Source: Haplomitrium mnioides (taxonomy: Eukaryota; Marchantiophyta; Haplomitriopsida; Calobryales). Taken from it: DNA of 21,192 bases. A model generated the notes under the pieces. That model saw nothing but the letters and a program-made list of their open reading frames with translations. It was not told the DNA's origin and searched no databases. Positions 1 through 8,422 of the stretch are shown here, in pieces (the first letter of the stretch is position 1; every line of letters starts with the position of its first letter). Made by a program: the position numbers and the translations under genes. The stretch lies in contig JBNGIS010008804.1 of the NCBI GenBank assembly GCA_049999725.1, forward strand, positions 1-21,192, written 5' to 3'.

Positions 1-368
1 GATTTGATTCAAGCCAAAATTGCTGATTGATGGAAAAATAACTGAAATATAACCGTTTTTCTCTTTTCTCTCTTCTTTTCGCTTTCTCTCTTCAAATTCG
101 CTTTTCAAATTTCATACATTGGAATCTGGCAGGGACTCCTTCGATAAAGTGACAGATAATGTCGGTTGGGAAAACTCTGATGAAAATTTTTCTTTTCTGG
201 CAGAAGCACTGCGTGCCGCGCATCCCACAAAGCACTTCGAGTATGGCTCAATCACGCGCTCGCGAACATATCGCGTCGTGGTCGGGTAGCGATCCCGTCA
301 CCACACCAGCAGGCAAACAAATCACCTGCAACTCGACGAATGCAATTTCTTCTTCTTATCGCATCGCC

Positions 369-432
369 AGAGCCCTGCAAACACATTGCGGGGACTTATC
401 AGAGCCCTGCAAACACATTGCGGGGTCTTAAC
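369..432 (-). repeat. 32-bp tandem duplication in the family-A leader
   Basis: Two adjacent near-identical units, starting AGAGCCCTGC at 369 and at 401, lie in the leader. Each holds an imperfect inverted repeat (CCCTGC with GCGGGG). The plus-strand element carries the same duplication at about 1388-1450, so it predates their separation. Confidence 0.75.
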
Positions 433-702
433 TAAGCAGCGAACAGATCGCGATGCCTCACGGTGTGAACGTATCACACGGACCAATCCTCCCGATTGAT
501 TTTCTTTTGCAGGGACTTCATCGACGATAGTCCACAGCACGTCACATCCTCACCACCTGAGGGATGTTATCAAAATCGAGGTCTGCTGGCAGCCAGTCCA
601 GCAGCCAATGCAGCAAATCAATCGCTTCCTCCCAAAGGCCCTGCCACAGCGAATCGAAGCTGTAGCCCGACACCTCAACGATCGCATGCAAATATGAATT
701 TG

Positions 703-714
703 GCTCTGATACCA
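703..714 (-). promoter_or_regulatory. Copia primer-binding site (initiator Met tRNA)
   Basis: The minus strand reads TGGTATCAGAGC immediately after the LTR end. This is the standard plant copia primer site, complementary to the 3' end of initiator methionine tRNA, where minus-strand cDNA synthesis starts. Confidence 0.9.
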
Positions 715-1037
715 TGTGAGAATTTAATTGATCAAGTTAAATTCTCATCTACTCATAACATTCACTCATGCATGCAAGCGACTCGGGCACTGACTTGGAG
801 CTCTTCTTCTTCAAGGAGGGAAAACATACAAGGAAATGGTCATAGACAGTTGAGGTGTTCCCGTATTAATCCTAGGGAGGGTAGCAACTGATGGCAACCG
901 CTATAACCATATAATGCTAATGCGATGAGTAAACACAATTACTCATAAGCTTACTCAACTTAGCACTAATGCTAATATAACATAACAGAAACTAAAGATG
1001 AGACACTACATATATCCTAATGGTTCTATCTCCAATA
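715..1037 (-). repeat. LTR of the minus-strand family-A copia element
   Basis: The 3' end of this LTR is fixed by the adjoining primer site. Its 5' end (reading TATTGGAGATAG on the minus strand, an altered TGTTGG) is fixed by homology to the start of the 3' LTR at 6634. Shared blocks include the early TGTTATGTTATATT and ATTAGTGCTAA segments and the terminal CAATTAAAT segment. It is about 323 bp, against 295 bp for the plus-strand LTR. The two are clearly related but diverged, suggesting subfamilies. Confidence 0.8.
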
Positions 1038-1040
1038 AGG

Positions 1041-1107
1041 AGCGCACTAGCAATTGCATGAATGTTTGAAACGTGATTGGATTTAATCTGCTCAATTAAA
1101 TATGATA
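1041..1107 (+). repeat. Truncated 5' LTR (last 67 bp)
   Basis: The stretch from AGCGCACTAGC to ATTAAATATGATA matches the last part of the 3' LTR (6859-6928) with three substitutions and a 3-nt terminal difference. The first roughly 228 bp of the LTR, including its promoter, are absent. The minus-strand element's LTR begins directly to the left, at 1037. Confidence 0.85.
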
Positions 1108-1119
1108 TGGTATGAGAGC
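1108..1119 (+). promoter_or_regulatory. Copia primer-binding site with one mismatch
   Basis: TGGTATGAGAGC directly follows the LTR stump. It differs from the intact site on the minus strand at 703-714 (TGGTATCAGAGC) by one base. Confidence 0.85.
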
Positions 1120-1479
1120 TCATATTTGCATGTGATTGCTGAAGTGTCAGGCTACAGCTTCGATTTGCTGTTACGGGGCCTCTGGGAGGAAGAGATTGAT
1201 ACATTGTATTGGTTGCTGGATTGGTGGCCAGCAGACCACAAATATGACAATGTTCCCCATGTGTTGAGGATGCGACCTGCAACGAGACAGGAGGAATGAG
1301 ACCTTTGCAGGAAATCAATCGGAAGGATTGGTCCGTGTGATACGTTCACACTGTGAGGCATCGCGATTCGTTCGCTGCCTAATTAAGTCCCCGCAATGTG
1401 TTTGCAGGGTTCTGTTAAGTCCCCGCGATGTGTTTGCAGGGCTCTGGCGATGCGATAAGAAGAAGAATTTGCATTCGTC

Positions 1480-1484
1480 TAGTT
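1480..1484. repeat. Target-site duplication, left copy (TAGTT)
   Basis: A five-base direct repeat matches 2544-2548 exactly and brackets the solo LTR, the size expected for copia integrase. Confidence 0.85.
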
Positions 1485-1630
1485 TAATGAAAAATCGACT
1501 TGAAAATTTTTCACTGGAGTGTCTGAAATGTAACTTCGAATCTGAATATGCACTTGTTTGAAGAAGACACAACTTGTTTTCTTTCAAAACGAGTCTTCAG
1601 CAGCGATTCGCGAGTAGGGAGATGAACCAA

Positions 1631-1892
1631 AGACGGGCGTCTCCCTTTGTGCAGCGATTAGCAAAACGGGCTCCACTCGTTTATGCTGGGCTACCTGAAA
1701 AACGGGGCCTCCCTGCGTTCGCGCGATGCAGAAAATGGGGCGCCTTCCTGCGTCTGTGCAAGGTGCCTCCCTCTGGCTGCGCGACTAGGAGAAAACGGGG
1801 TGCCTCCCCGTGTTCGCACGATAGCAGAAATCGGGGCGCCTCCTGAGGAACAAACGCGATGGCAGGAAAATGGGCAGAAATCGAGCACCTCC
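1631..1892 (-). repeat. GC-rich degenerate tandem repeats in the solo LTR
   Basis: Six or seven imperfect copies of a roughly 31-45 bp module recur, seen on the plus strand as an A-run, CGGGGCGCCTCC-like core and GCGATNGCAG-like end (starts near 1631, 1663, 1698, 1732, 1791, 1829, 1866). They lie in the 3' part of the LTR as read on its own strand, after the promoter-like segment. Short open frames here are probably by-products of base composition. Confidence 0.6.
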
Positions 1893-2315
1893 TTTTCTTC
1901 TTCGCTATAGCAGAGTTTCCCTGCAGATTACTTCTCCTAAGCGAGGATGAGCAAGAAATACAAGAAAGGTTTGAATGAGGATCGAAGGACTCACAATCTA
2001 TGGAATTTGAGAGAGAGCTTTCCTCTCCTTAGATTGCACATATATACTAAATACAATACCAGCTACAAGCTGGAAAACAATGGGTGCCCACTTGATCAAA
2101 CTATGGGCGTCAATGAAGACCAGGAGAAGAATCGAGCAGGTCGTGAAGACCATCTCGCATGTGTACAAGGAGCAGCTGCACCAGCAGCAGATGCTTGTCA
2201 ACAGCCTTAAATCCAATTATTCTTTGTATGCGAATGCAGATGTATGCATGCGCATCCTTCCTTAGCACCCCCAGAAAAAATAATCAATTTTTCCAGGGAT
2301 GCCTTCTGGTGCTGA

Positions 2316-2344
2316 CACGTGGCACCTCCAGGTGCTTCCATGTG
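2316..2344 (-). promoter_or_regulatory. Paired G-box-like sites in the solo LTR
   Basis: A perfect CACGTG at 2316-2321 and a CATGTG at 2339-2344 lie with starts 23 bp apart. The same pair at the same spacing occurs at 7669/7692 and 8852/8875. CACGTG is the core bound by plant bZIP and bHLH factors. An enhancer role in the LTR is inferred. Confidence 0.55.
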
Positions 2345-2543
2345 TCACCACTTCCAGGGCTGTCTCTAAAACAAGAATTCTGCTGAACTAGAGAAACAGC
2401 TAAACTAGATAACACTCAGAATAAATCTGAGCACTGTCTTCTGCAAGGAGACAACTCCCTCACCAAGGATTGCTCACCTTGGGAAGGACTGTACACTGAT
2501 CCTTCTCAGGATCTGTCCTCCCACTCAGCAATGGTTCTCAACA

Positions 2544-2548
2544 TAGTT
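2544..2548. repeat. Target-site duplication, right copy (TAGTT)
   Basis: The right-hand partner of 1480-1484. The leader resumes immediately after it (GCAGGTGATT, as in the minus-strand copy). Confidence 0.85.
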
Positions 2549-2909
2549 GCAGGTGATTAGTTTGCCTGCTGGTGTGGTGACGGGATCGCTACACGACCAC
2601 GTCGCGATATGTTCGCGAGCGCTGTGAGCACGTCATTGAGCCATACTCGAACTGCTGCGCGGGATGCGCGGCACACAGTGCTTCCGCCAAAATTTTTCAT
2701 CAGACTTTTTCCCAACCGACTTCATCTGTCACTTGGTCGAAGGAGTCCTGGCCAGATTCCAACGTATGAAATTTGAAAAGCAGATTGGAAGAGAAGGGAA
2801 GAAATAAAAGGCAAGAGAGAAAGGGAAAAGAAAGAAAAAAAACGGTTATTTTTCTGAGATCCATTTTTCTTTCTCCCGATCATCAGAATCTGACTGACTG
2901 ACATAAAAT

Positions 2910-3752
2910 ATGTCACAGAAAGTCAGTGACATTCCCAAATTTGATGGGAATTATTTTCATGTATGGAAGCACAGAGTTAAGTTGCTTTTGAAAGCAGAAG
3001 ATTTGCTGGGAGTGGTGGATGGGTCAATTATAAGGCCTATCACCCCTCCTTCAGCACCTGGAGGACAAGTTCAACACACACCAGCAACAGGTCCAGGAAG
3101 CAAAGTTGATTGGGATCACAAGGATTCAGTTGCTCTCTCCACCATCACCAATTGCCTTGACAATAATCAGGTGTCTCACATAAGTTCACATGACCATGCA
3201 CACCAGGGATGGGATGCATTGTCACTCCTTTATGAGGCTCAGGATGCTGTGACCAGGATGTATTTGATAGACAGACTGGCTACTCTAAGGATGAGAGAAG
3301 GTGACAACCTGACTAGGCTCCTCCATGAACTAAGATCTCTCATGGAACAACTATCTGCTGCAGGTGCCCCAGTCCAGGATGAGGATACCACTTTGTCACT
3401 AATGAGGAGCCTTCCAGCATCTTATAGGCCTCTGATGAATTCCCTGAGAGGCACTCCAAATTTGACATTGCAGAGGCTCATAACTTACATTCTGCAGGAG
3501 GAGACAATGGCAAAGACCCAGGGACTCTCAGACTCCGTGTCTGCCCTGTATGTGAACAACCGGAGGAGGCCCAAGTATAATGGACCCAGACCTCCTTCAG
3601 CCTCAATGGCTACTAATGAGGCATGCAGTAGCAACAGCACTTTCAGGAAAAGGATTAAGTGCTACAACTGCAGAGGATTTGGTCACATTGCAAGGAACTT
3701 CCACAAAAGAGCACCTGACCAGCCTAGAAACAGCCCAGACCACCTGACCTGA
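2910..3752 (+). CDS. Copia gag protein (280 aa), zinc knuckle damaged
   Basis: Gag packages element RNA into cytoplasmic virus-like particles. The start is typical of plant copia gag: residues 1-40 carry FDGNYFHVWKHRVKLLL, the 'F-G-NY-W' pattern of the UBN2/DUF4219 gag family, with the usual helical middle (MRSLPASYRPLM) behind it. A CCHC zinc knuckle lies at residues 251-264 but reads CYNCRGFGHIARNF: the last Cys is Phe, one TGC to TTC change away. The frame ends at 3750-3752 where intact elements continue into protease. The pre-integrase domain begins at once in another frame, so a deletion has removed the protease. The ATG at 2910 is a good start; the leader before it is GA-rich. Gag function is doubtful. 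Confidence 0.9.
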   Translation: MSQKVSDIPKFDGNYFHVWKHRVKLLLKAEDLLGVVDGSIIRPITPPSAPGGQVQHTPATGPGSKVDWDHKDSVALSTITNCLDNNQVSHISSHDHAHQGWDALSLLYEAQDAVTRMYLIDRLATLRMREGDNLTRLLHELRSLMEQLSAAGAPVQDEDTTLSLMRSLPASYRPLMNSLRGTPNLTLQRLITYILQEETMAKTQGLSDSVSALYVNNRRRPKYNGPRPPSASMATNEACSSNSTFRKRIKCYNCRGFGHIARNFHKRAPDQPRNSPDHLT

Positions 3753-4005
3753 TATTGAACTGTGGCACCGATGTCTTGGCCATATCAGTCATCCTAGGAT
3801 GAAGCAGATGATAGATGGCAACATGGTCATTGGATTGAATCTGGCAGATATGGGTAACCTGCCAGACTGTATTTCCTGCATTAAGGCCAAGCAGACCAGA
3901 GATGTGTTCCCCAGTCACATTTTTACACGAGCCGCAGAGGCTCTGGACTTGGTACACTCAGATCTCTGTGGCCCCCATGTATTCACCCATTCAATCAGGG
4001 TGTAA
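3751..4005 (+). pseudogene. Copia pol start: pre-integrase domain and first integrase motif
   Basis: The frame opens with ELWHRCLGH and CISCIKAKQ, the HHCC zinc domain (GAG_pre-integrase) that precedes copia integrase. It then gives VHSDLCGP, which holds the first catalytic Asp of the DDE integrase. A run of five C at 3972-3976 shifts the frame, and the reading continues in the next frame as the long open stretch at 3902-5380. The protease that should precede this domain, with its DSGA motif, is absent. The gag stop codon overlaps the first codon of this frame, which marks the deletion junction at about 3750. Confidence 0.85.
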
Positions 4006-5380
4006 ATTTTTCATCACCTTTATTGATGATTACACTCGTTATGCATTTATCTACCTGTTGAGACAGAAGTCTCAGGCCTATCAGGAGTTCAGAACCTACA
4101 AGGCATTTGTTGAAAAGCAAGTAGGGAAGCATCTCAAGGCTTTGAGGACCGACAACGGTGGTGAGTACAGGTCTCATGAGTTTGACAGTTATTGTTTGGA
4201 CAATGGCATTTCACGCCAGTTTACAGCTCCCTATACACCTGAGCAGAATGGTGTTGCAGAGAGGAAGAACAGGACATTGGTTGAGGCAGCTTTGGCAATG
4301 CTTTTGCACTCTGGACTCAAGAGAGCCTATTGGGGAGAAGCTATTATGACAGCCACTGACCTGCAGAACCGGTCTCCTACCAAAGCAGTTGCAACGACTC
4401 CATTTGAATTGTGGCTAGGCCACAAGCCTAATCTCTCACACTTAAGGATTTTTGGTTCCAAAGCTTTTGCACTGACCCCCAAGAACCTCAGACTGAAGTT
4501 TGACCAGAAGTCAGTGGACTGCATCTTCTTGGGGTATGATGATCATGCCAAGGCATACAGACTTCTGCAGCAATCCAATCAGCATGTAATTGTTTCCAGG
4601 GATGTGAAGTTCCTTGAGGATGTACCTACCAGCATGGAAGAAAGGCATAATGATACTGAGCAGTATGATGACACACTCACTGACATCATGCTCCTTACAC
4701 CCTCACTCAGCCATTCTGACACCAGTATTTCTTCCCCAGTTGCACCCCTGGCTCCAGTTTCAGTGGGAGCCCCACCAACACCAGTATCAGTTCCAGTGGG
4801 AGTTCCAACAGCTACCACTGAACATACCAATATTCAGTGGGATTCACTTGGCCCTGTTCCAGACAATCACAATGCAGGCCTAGAGTACCTGCTTTCACCT
4901 ACACAGAGTTCACGGCCAGGTCCCTCCAGCCCTGCATTGAGGAGGAGCACTAGGACCAAGAAGGCACTGGACTTTTATGATGATGCCAAGTTCAGCCGTC
5001 AGAGGGCTTTATTTTCGGCAGGTTTCCCCAGGGTTGTAGAGCCTGATACCTTGGTGGAGGCACTCAGCAGCCCTGAAGGACCAAAATGGCAACAAGCTGT
5101 TGCAGATGAACTGGCATCCTTAGCCAAAAATGAAACTTGGACAGTGTCACCAATTCCAGCAGTCAGGAAACCTGTTGGATGCAGATGGAAATTCAAAGTG
5201 AAATATAATGCTGATGGCACTGTTGGCAGGTTTAAGGCAAGACTTGTTGCAAAAGGCTTTACACAGGTCTATGGCGTTGATTATACTGAGACATATTCAC
5301 CAGTGGTTAGGATCACCTCCATTCGTGTGATCTTGGCAATTGCAGCACAGCATAATATGAAGTGCATCAACTGGATGTAA
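3902..5380 (+). pseudogene. Copia integrase core and start of reverse transcriptase
   Basis: This is the longest open stretch of the element. Real homology starts near 3977, just after the C-run frameshift; the upstream part of the frame is out-of-phase sequence. FFITFIDDYTRY is followed by RTDNGGEY (second catalytic Asp) and PEQNGVAERKNR (catalytic Glu), completing a DD35E-type integrase with the Asp in the preceding frame. The GYDDHAKAYRL region matches the copia integrase C-terminal part. A Pro/Ser/Thr-rich linker (roughly 4690-4950) leads to the reverse transcriptase start: KARLVAKGFTQ and YSPVVRITSIR. The frame is lost near 5360, where one base is missing relative to the family pattern, and stops at 5378-5380. 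Confidence 0.88.
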
Positions 5381-5605
5381 AGACTGCATTCCTCAATGGT
5401 GTATTGGAAGAAGAAATCTACATGTCCATCCCAGAAGGAGTGGATGGTCATGGCAAAGAGGGAATTGCATGTAAATTGAACAAGGCATTGTATGGATTGA
5501 AGCAGTCTTCTCGCTTGTAGTACCAGAAATTGGACTCATTTTTTATTAGAGCTTGAGTTCCATAGGTCTGGAGCAGACTCAAATGTCTATCTGTACCAAA
5601 GCGAA
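5362..5605 (+). pseudogene. Reverse transcriptase middle segment, two lesions
   Basis: In the frame after the 5360 frameshift, the copia palm motif LDVKTAFLNG and then ALYGLKQSSRL are readable. These belong to the RT fingers/palm that holds the first catalytic Asp. A TAG at 5518-5520 sits where the family has Trp (TGG to TAG, one transition). Soon after, a run of six T (5539-5544) shifts the frame again; five T would keep it. The segment is too broken for the open-frame search but is clearly homologous. Confidence 0.82.
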
Positions 5606-6097
5606 ATGAGTGTTGTGATACTTGCATTGTATGTTGATGATACGGTTCTAGCCAGCAATGATATTAAGCTCCTGGCTCACATTAAGGACTCTTTGATGCA
5701 TGGATTTGAGATGACAGATATGGGACAAATTCACCACTGCCTTGGGATGGAGATTACCAGGAGCGGGAGTGGTGGTTGGATCCACCTTTCCCAGAAACGT
5801 TATATTTTGGAAGTTTTGGATAGGTTCTCCATGTTGGACTGCAAACCAGTGAGCAGCCCTGTTAACCCAGGAACCCGATTGAGTAAGGATGATTGTCCTG
5901 TTAGTGACAGTGACAAGCAGCTGATGAAGAATGTGCCTTACTCTAGTGCTGTTGGCAGTCTGATGTGGGCAATGATTTGCACACGCCCAGACATTTCTTT
6001 TTCTGTTAGCACAGTTGCTCAATATATGGGGGAAAATCCAGGACAGAAGCACTGGGCTGCAGTGAAGAGGATAATGAGATACTTGAAGGGAAGTTGA
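5606..6097 (+). pseudogene. Reverse transcriptase C-terminal half (YVDD)
   Basis: LALYVDDTVLAS contains the YVDD catalytic loop of copia reverse transcriptase, near residue 10 of the frame. Homology begins some 60 bp before its first ATG, just after the T-run. YSSAVGSLMW and TRPDISFSVS mark the RT-to-RNase H connection, and RIMRYLKG closes the conserved part. The frame ends at a TGA (6095-6097) that breaks an otherwise continuous frame into RNase H: one base change from the Leu usual here. Confidence 0.88.
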
Positions 6098-6619
6098 CAT
6101 AAAGGCACCTGCTACTATCGCACTGACCCTGTCATGCCTTTGTATGGATACTGTGATTCTGATTATGCAGGAGATGTGGACACACGGAAGTCCACTACTG
6201 GGTTTTGCTTTCTTATATCTAATGCTGTTGTGTCATGGGCAAGTAAGAAGCAGAAAGCTGTTGGGCTTTCAAGTACTGAAGCAGAGTGCATAGCGCTATC
6301 CAAGGCATTCGCTGAAGCAGTTTGGTTGAGACAACTTTTGTCTGACCTTGGATATTCTCAATCTGCCACTCGTATATACTGTGATAGCCAGAGTGCTATT
6401 GCACTTCTTCACAACCCAAGGCTGCATGATCGGACAAAACACATCGATGTCCAATATCACTATGTGCGAGATCTTGTTAGAGAAGGAATCATTCACACTG
6501 TCCACTGTCGCACAAATGAGATGGTTACAGACATTTTGACAAAGGGGTTTTCTGGAAATAGGCACAATTTTCTAGCTTGCAAGATGGGAATGATGAACGG
6601 AAGAGGTATCAAAGATTAG
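6098..6619 (+). pseudogene. Copia RNase H domain
   Basis: In the same frame as the preceding RT segment, after its TGA. RNase H removes element RNA from RNA-DNA hybrids during cDNA synthesis. The catalytic pattern is complete: YCDSDYAGD (first Asp), SSTEAECIAL (Glu), IYCDSQSA (Asp) and the closing HIDVQYHYVRD. The conserved C-terminal TDILTKGF is present and the natural stop is at 6617-6619, a few bases before the polypurine tract. This domain looks intact; only the stop at 6095 separates it from RT. Confidence 0.88.
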
Positions 6620-6624
6620 ACCTT

Positions 6625-6633
6625 AAGTGGGAG
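6625..6633 (+). promoter_or_regulatory. Polypurine tract of the plus-strand copia element
   Basis: AAGTGGGAG sits directly before the 3' LTR start (TGTTGG), the expected primer for plus-strand DNA synthesis. Confidence 0.85.
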
Positions 6634-6928
6634 TGTTGGAAATAGGACTATTAGTATAGTGTCTTATTTTTACTCGTCTGTTATGTTATGTTATATTTGG
6701 ATTAGTGCTAATCAGATTGTATCATGGCTAATTTCATTGTCCTAGGAATTAGGACAATTCAGTTGTAGCAGTTACAGCGCTTCACATGAAGGCTGTTGGC
6801 AACGACATTGTTGGTACCATTTCCTCATATGAATGTTCACGAGATACAGAGAGCTCCCAGCGCACTAGCAATTGCATGAATGTTTGAAACATGATTGGAT
6901 TTAATCTGCGCAATTAAATCTGATAACA
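6634..6928 (+). repeat. 3' LTR of the plus-strand family-A element
   Basis: 295 bp from TGTTGGAAATAGG to GATAACA. The start is set by the polypurine tract and the end by the switch into another element's coding sequence at 6929. Its last 67 bp match the 5' LTR stump. The TG start and CA end are typical. Confidence 0.85.
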
Positions 6929-7550
6929 AGGCCAGACATTGCCTATGCAGTGGGAGTTGTCTCAAGGTTTATGTCCAACCCAGGAATGACTCACTGGCTT
7001 GCAGTGAAAAGAATTTTCCAGTACCTTCAAGACTCCAAGTACAGTGGATATCTGGATTCCACTGAGATAAGCAACAGTTCACTGATCGGATATAGTGACT
7101 CTGACTATGCAGGAAAGCAAGGATGATGGAAAGTCCACACTTGGATATGCTTTTCTGATGGGAGGAGGTTCAGTAAGCTGGTGTAGTAAGAGGCAAACGT
7201 CAGTTTCCTTGTCAACATGTGAGGCTGAGTACATGGCTCTTACGCAAGCCACCAAAGAGGCTGTGTGGCTAAGGAGGCTGCTGGAAGATGTGGGTTTCAA
7301 GCTGGATAAACCCACCACTATTTGTGAGGATAATCAGGATTGTATATCGTTGGCCAAGAGTCCAACTTATCACTCGACGACCAAACGCATTGATATTCAG
7401 TACCACTTTGTCAGGGAAAAGGTGGGACAGGATATCAAGCGGCAATTCTGCAGAACAGGTGACATGGCAGCAGATGTGCTAACCAAAGCACTGCCAAGGG
7501 ACAAGCATGAGGAATTCATCAACATGCTTGGTGTGAAAATGGTTCGCTGA
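6929..7550 (+). pseudogene. Copia RT end and RNase H (family B), frameshifted
   Basis: Translation begins mid-domain at RPDIAYAVGVVSRFM, the connection region that in family A reads RPDISFSV. RNase H follows: YSDSDYAG (first Asp), STCEAEYMAL (Glu), CEDNQDCISL (Asp) and RIDIQYHFVRE, then ADVLTKALPRDKH and a natural stop at 7548-7550. One extra A in the run at 7114-7116 shifts the frame right after the first Asp, so the protein reads in one frame to there and in a second (open from 7095) afterwards. Otherwise the domain is well preserved. It differs clearly from the family-A RNase H at 6098-6619. Confidence 0.88.
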
Positions 7551-7557
7551 GTGGGAG
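7551..7557 (+). promoter_or_regulatory. Polypurine tract (family B)
   Basis: GTGGGAG abuts the LTR start TGTTGAAAATTGG and follows the RNase H stop codon at once. Confidence 0.8.
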
Positions 7558-7668
7558 TGTTGAAAATTGGCAGCTCACATTTTGGTGAGCATAGTCATTT
7601 GTACAGAAATTTACTTTCTTCACTAGTTTAGCTCCTAACTAGTTTAGAGAGGAATTTGGGGATAGTGC

Positions 7669-7697
7669 CATGTGGAGGCACCTGGTGGTGACACGTG
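7669..7697 (+). promoter_or_regulatory. Paired G-box-like sites in the family-B LTR
   Basis: CATGTG at 7669-7674 and a perfect CACGTG at 7692-7697, starts 23 bp apart, with a CACCTG between them. The block is far better conserved among the three family-B LTRs than the sequence on either side. Confidence 0.55.
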
Positions 7698-7744
7698 TCA
7701 GCACCGGGAGGCTCCTTAGGGACATTAATAATTCTTGTCCCTTT

Positions 7745-7781
7745 CATAAGATAGATCAAGCACATGCATCGTGCATGTGCT
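7745..7781 (+). promoter_or_regulatory. TATA-like box followed by a 10-bp hairpin
   Basis: CATAAGATAG (7745-7754) is followed by AGCACATGCA, loop TCG, TGCATGTGCT (7759-7781), a perfect 10-bp inverted repeat. The LTR at 8680 has the same stem with a different loop. The position suggests the hairpin lies at or near the transcript start; this is inferred. Confidence 0.5.
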
Positions 7782-8422
7782 CACAGGAAGAAAAGACACA
7801 GGTAGTGTAGGTGAAAAATTGAATGTGCAGCTCTTGTCCATACTCGTAGAAAGTCTGCTTCACCTGCACTGATTCAAGCGCCCACAGTTTTTCAAGCTGG
7901 GCGCCATAGTAATCCAGCCTATTGGCTGGTATTGTAATGTGTAGATAAATTAGAGGAAGAGGAGCTCATTGCAAACACATTTCACTTGTTCCTTGTATCC
8001 TGTTTTAGTGCATTCAAGGGAGAATCGCGTGCACAGATGGAGAGTCGTTTTTCTCCTCAAAGGTGGCATCGCAAGTCAGGAGCGACTCATTTCCTGCAAT
8101 CGAGGCCTCCCTCAAAGTGGCAAGGCTGTTTTTCGTGTGTAGGAGCAAATCGCAAAGAGTTGCGATTTGACCTGGGAAGAGGGTGCTGTGTTTCGTGCAT
8201 CGTAAGCATCTGCGATTAAGGCTGGGAGGAGGTCGCTCCTGCATCTTCGTGCGAACCTGCTGACGGGAGGGAGATTCGCGACCTCCTGCGAGTCGCGAAT
8301 CAGCTGTGACACTAACCCTTTGTGGAGCTGACGTTTTCCTTCTTCCCTTCTCCTTGCAATTCTCAGCTGTAGTGGATTTTCGCTGCTGCAATATCATCAA
8401 CTCGACTTTGATATTTCCAACA

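Larger units (their letters stand above)
1..1037 (-). mobile_element. 5' part of a Ty1/copia element (family A, minus copy)
   Basis: Read on the minus strand, this is the start of a copia retrotransposon: LTR (1037 to 715), tRNA primer site (714 to 703) and a long untranslated leader (702 to 1). The gag start should lie just left of the window, because the plus-strand relative at 1041-6928 has its gag ATG only a few tens of bases past the equivalent of position 1. The leader is closely similar to that relative: 334-714 is the inverted counterpart of 1108-1486, and 1-334 of 2544-2900. Open frames inside the leader (for example 159-431 and 496-891) are not conserved as protein and I treat them as chance. 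Whether this copy is intact cannot be judged. Confidence 0.85.
1485..2543 (-). mobile_element. Solo LTR of copia family B inserted in the family-A leader
   Basis: Flanked by the 5-bp direct repeat TAGTT (1480-1484 and 2544-2548). Removing the insert and one repeat restores colinearity with the undisturbed leader of the minus-strand relative (junction near 330-338). On the minus strand it starts TGTTGAGAACC and ends TTTTTCATTA. It shares a paired G-box segment, a CTAGTTTAG motif and downstream blocks with the LTRs at 7558 and 8680. No internal element sequence is present, so it is a solo LTR left by recombination between two LTRs. At 1059 bp it is the longest of the three. Confidence 0.9.
1041..6928 (+). 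mobile_element. Ty1/copia element (family A, plus copy), defective
   Basis: The order is 5' LTR stump, primer site, leader, gag, pre-integrase/integrase, reverse transcriptase, RNase H, polypurine tract and 3' LTR. Integrase before reverse transcriptase is the Ty1/copia order. The element is dead by several criteria: the 5' LTR has lost its promoter part, the leader holds a 1059-bp solo LTR, protease is missing between gag and pol, and pol carries at least three frameshifts and two nonsense codons. The domain sequences are still easy to recognise, so decay is moderate. Confidence 0.9.
6929..8422 (+). mobile_element. 3' end of a second copia element (family B)
   Basis: RT/RNase H coding sequence (6929-7550), polypurine tract (7551-7557) and an LTR (7558-8422). 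The left end is cut exactly where the family-A 3' LTR ends, in the middle of a conserved codon run (RPDIAYAV). The simplest reading is that the family-A element inserted into this one. Its 5' half is not in the window. Confidence 0.82.
7558..8422 (+). repeat. 3' LTR of the family-B copia element
   Basis: Starts TGTTGAAAATTGGCAGC after the polypurine tract and ends ATATTTCCAACA. The first 350 bp align with the LTR at 8680; later parts (GGCTGGTATTGTA and GC-rich modules) align with the solo LTR at 1485-2543. The end is set where LINE coding sequence begins. Open frames within it (7986-8219; 8014-8400 minus) have no recognisable protein and I do not call them genes. About 865 bp. Confidence 0.78.

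Noticed and set aside
159-891. Open frames at 159-431 and 496-891 as host genes
   Set aside because: They lie in the untranslated leader of the minus-strand copia element; the sister leader at 1108-2900 does not preserve these proteins.
1574-1910. Open frames over the GC-rich repeats as a repeat protein
   Set aside because: They fall within a solo LTR and in several frames at once, as expected from GC-rich repeats without stops.
7986-8400. 77-aa and 128-aa frames on opposite strands
   Set aside because: Both lie within the family-B LTR (7558-8422) and have no recognisable motif.
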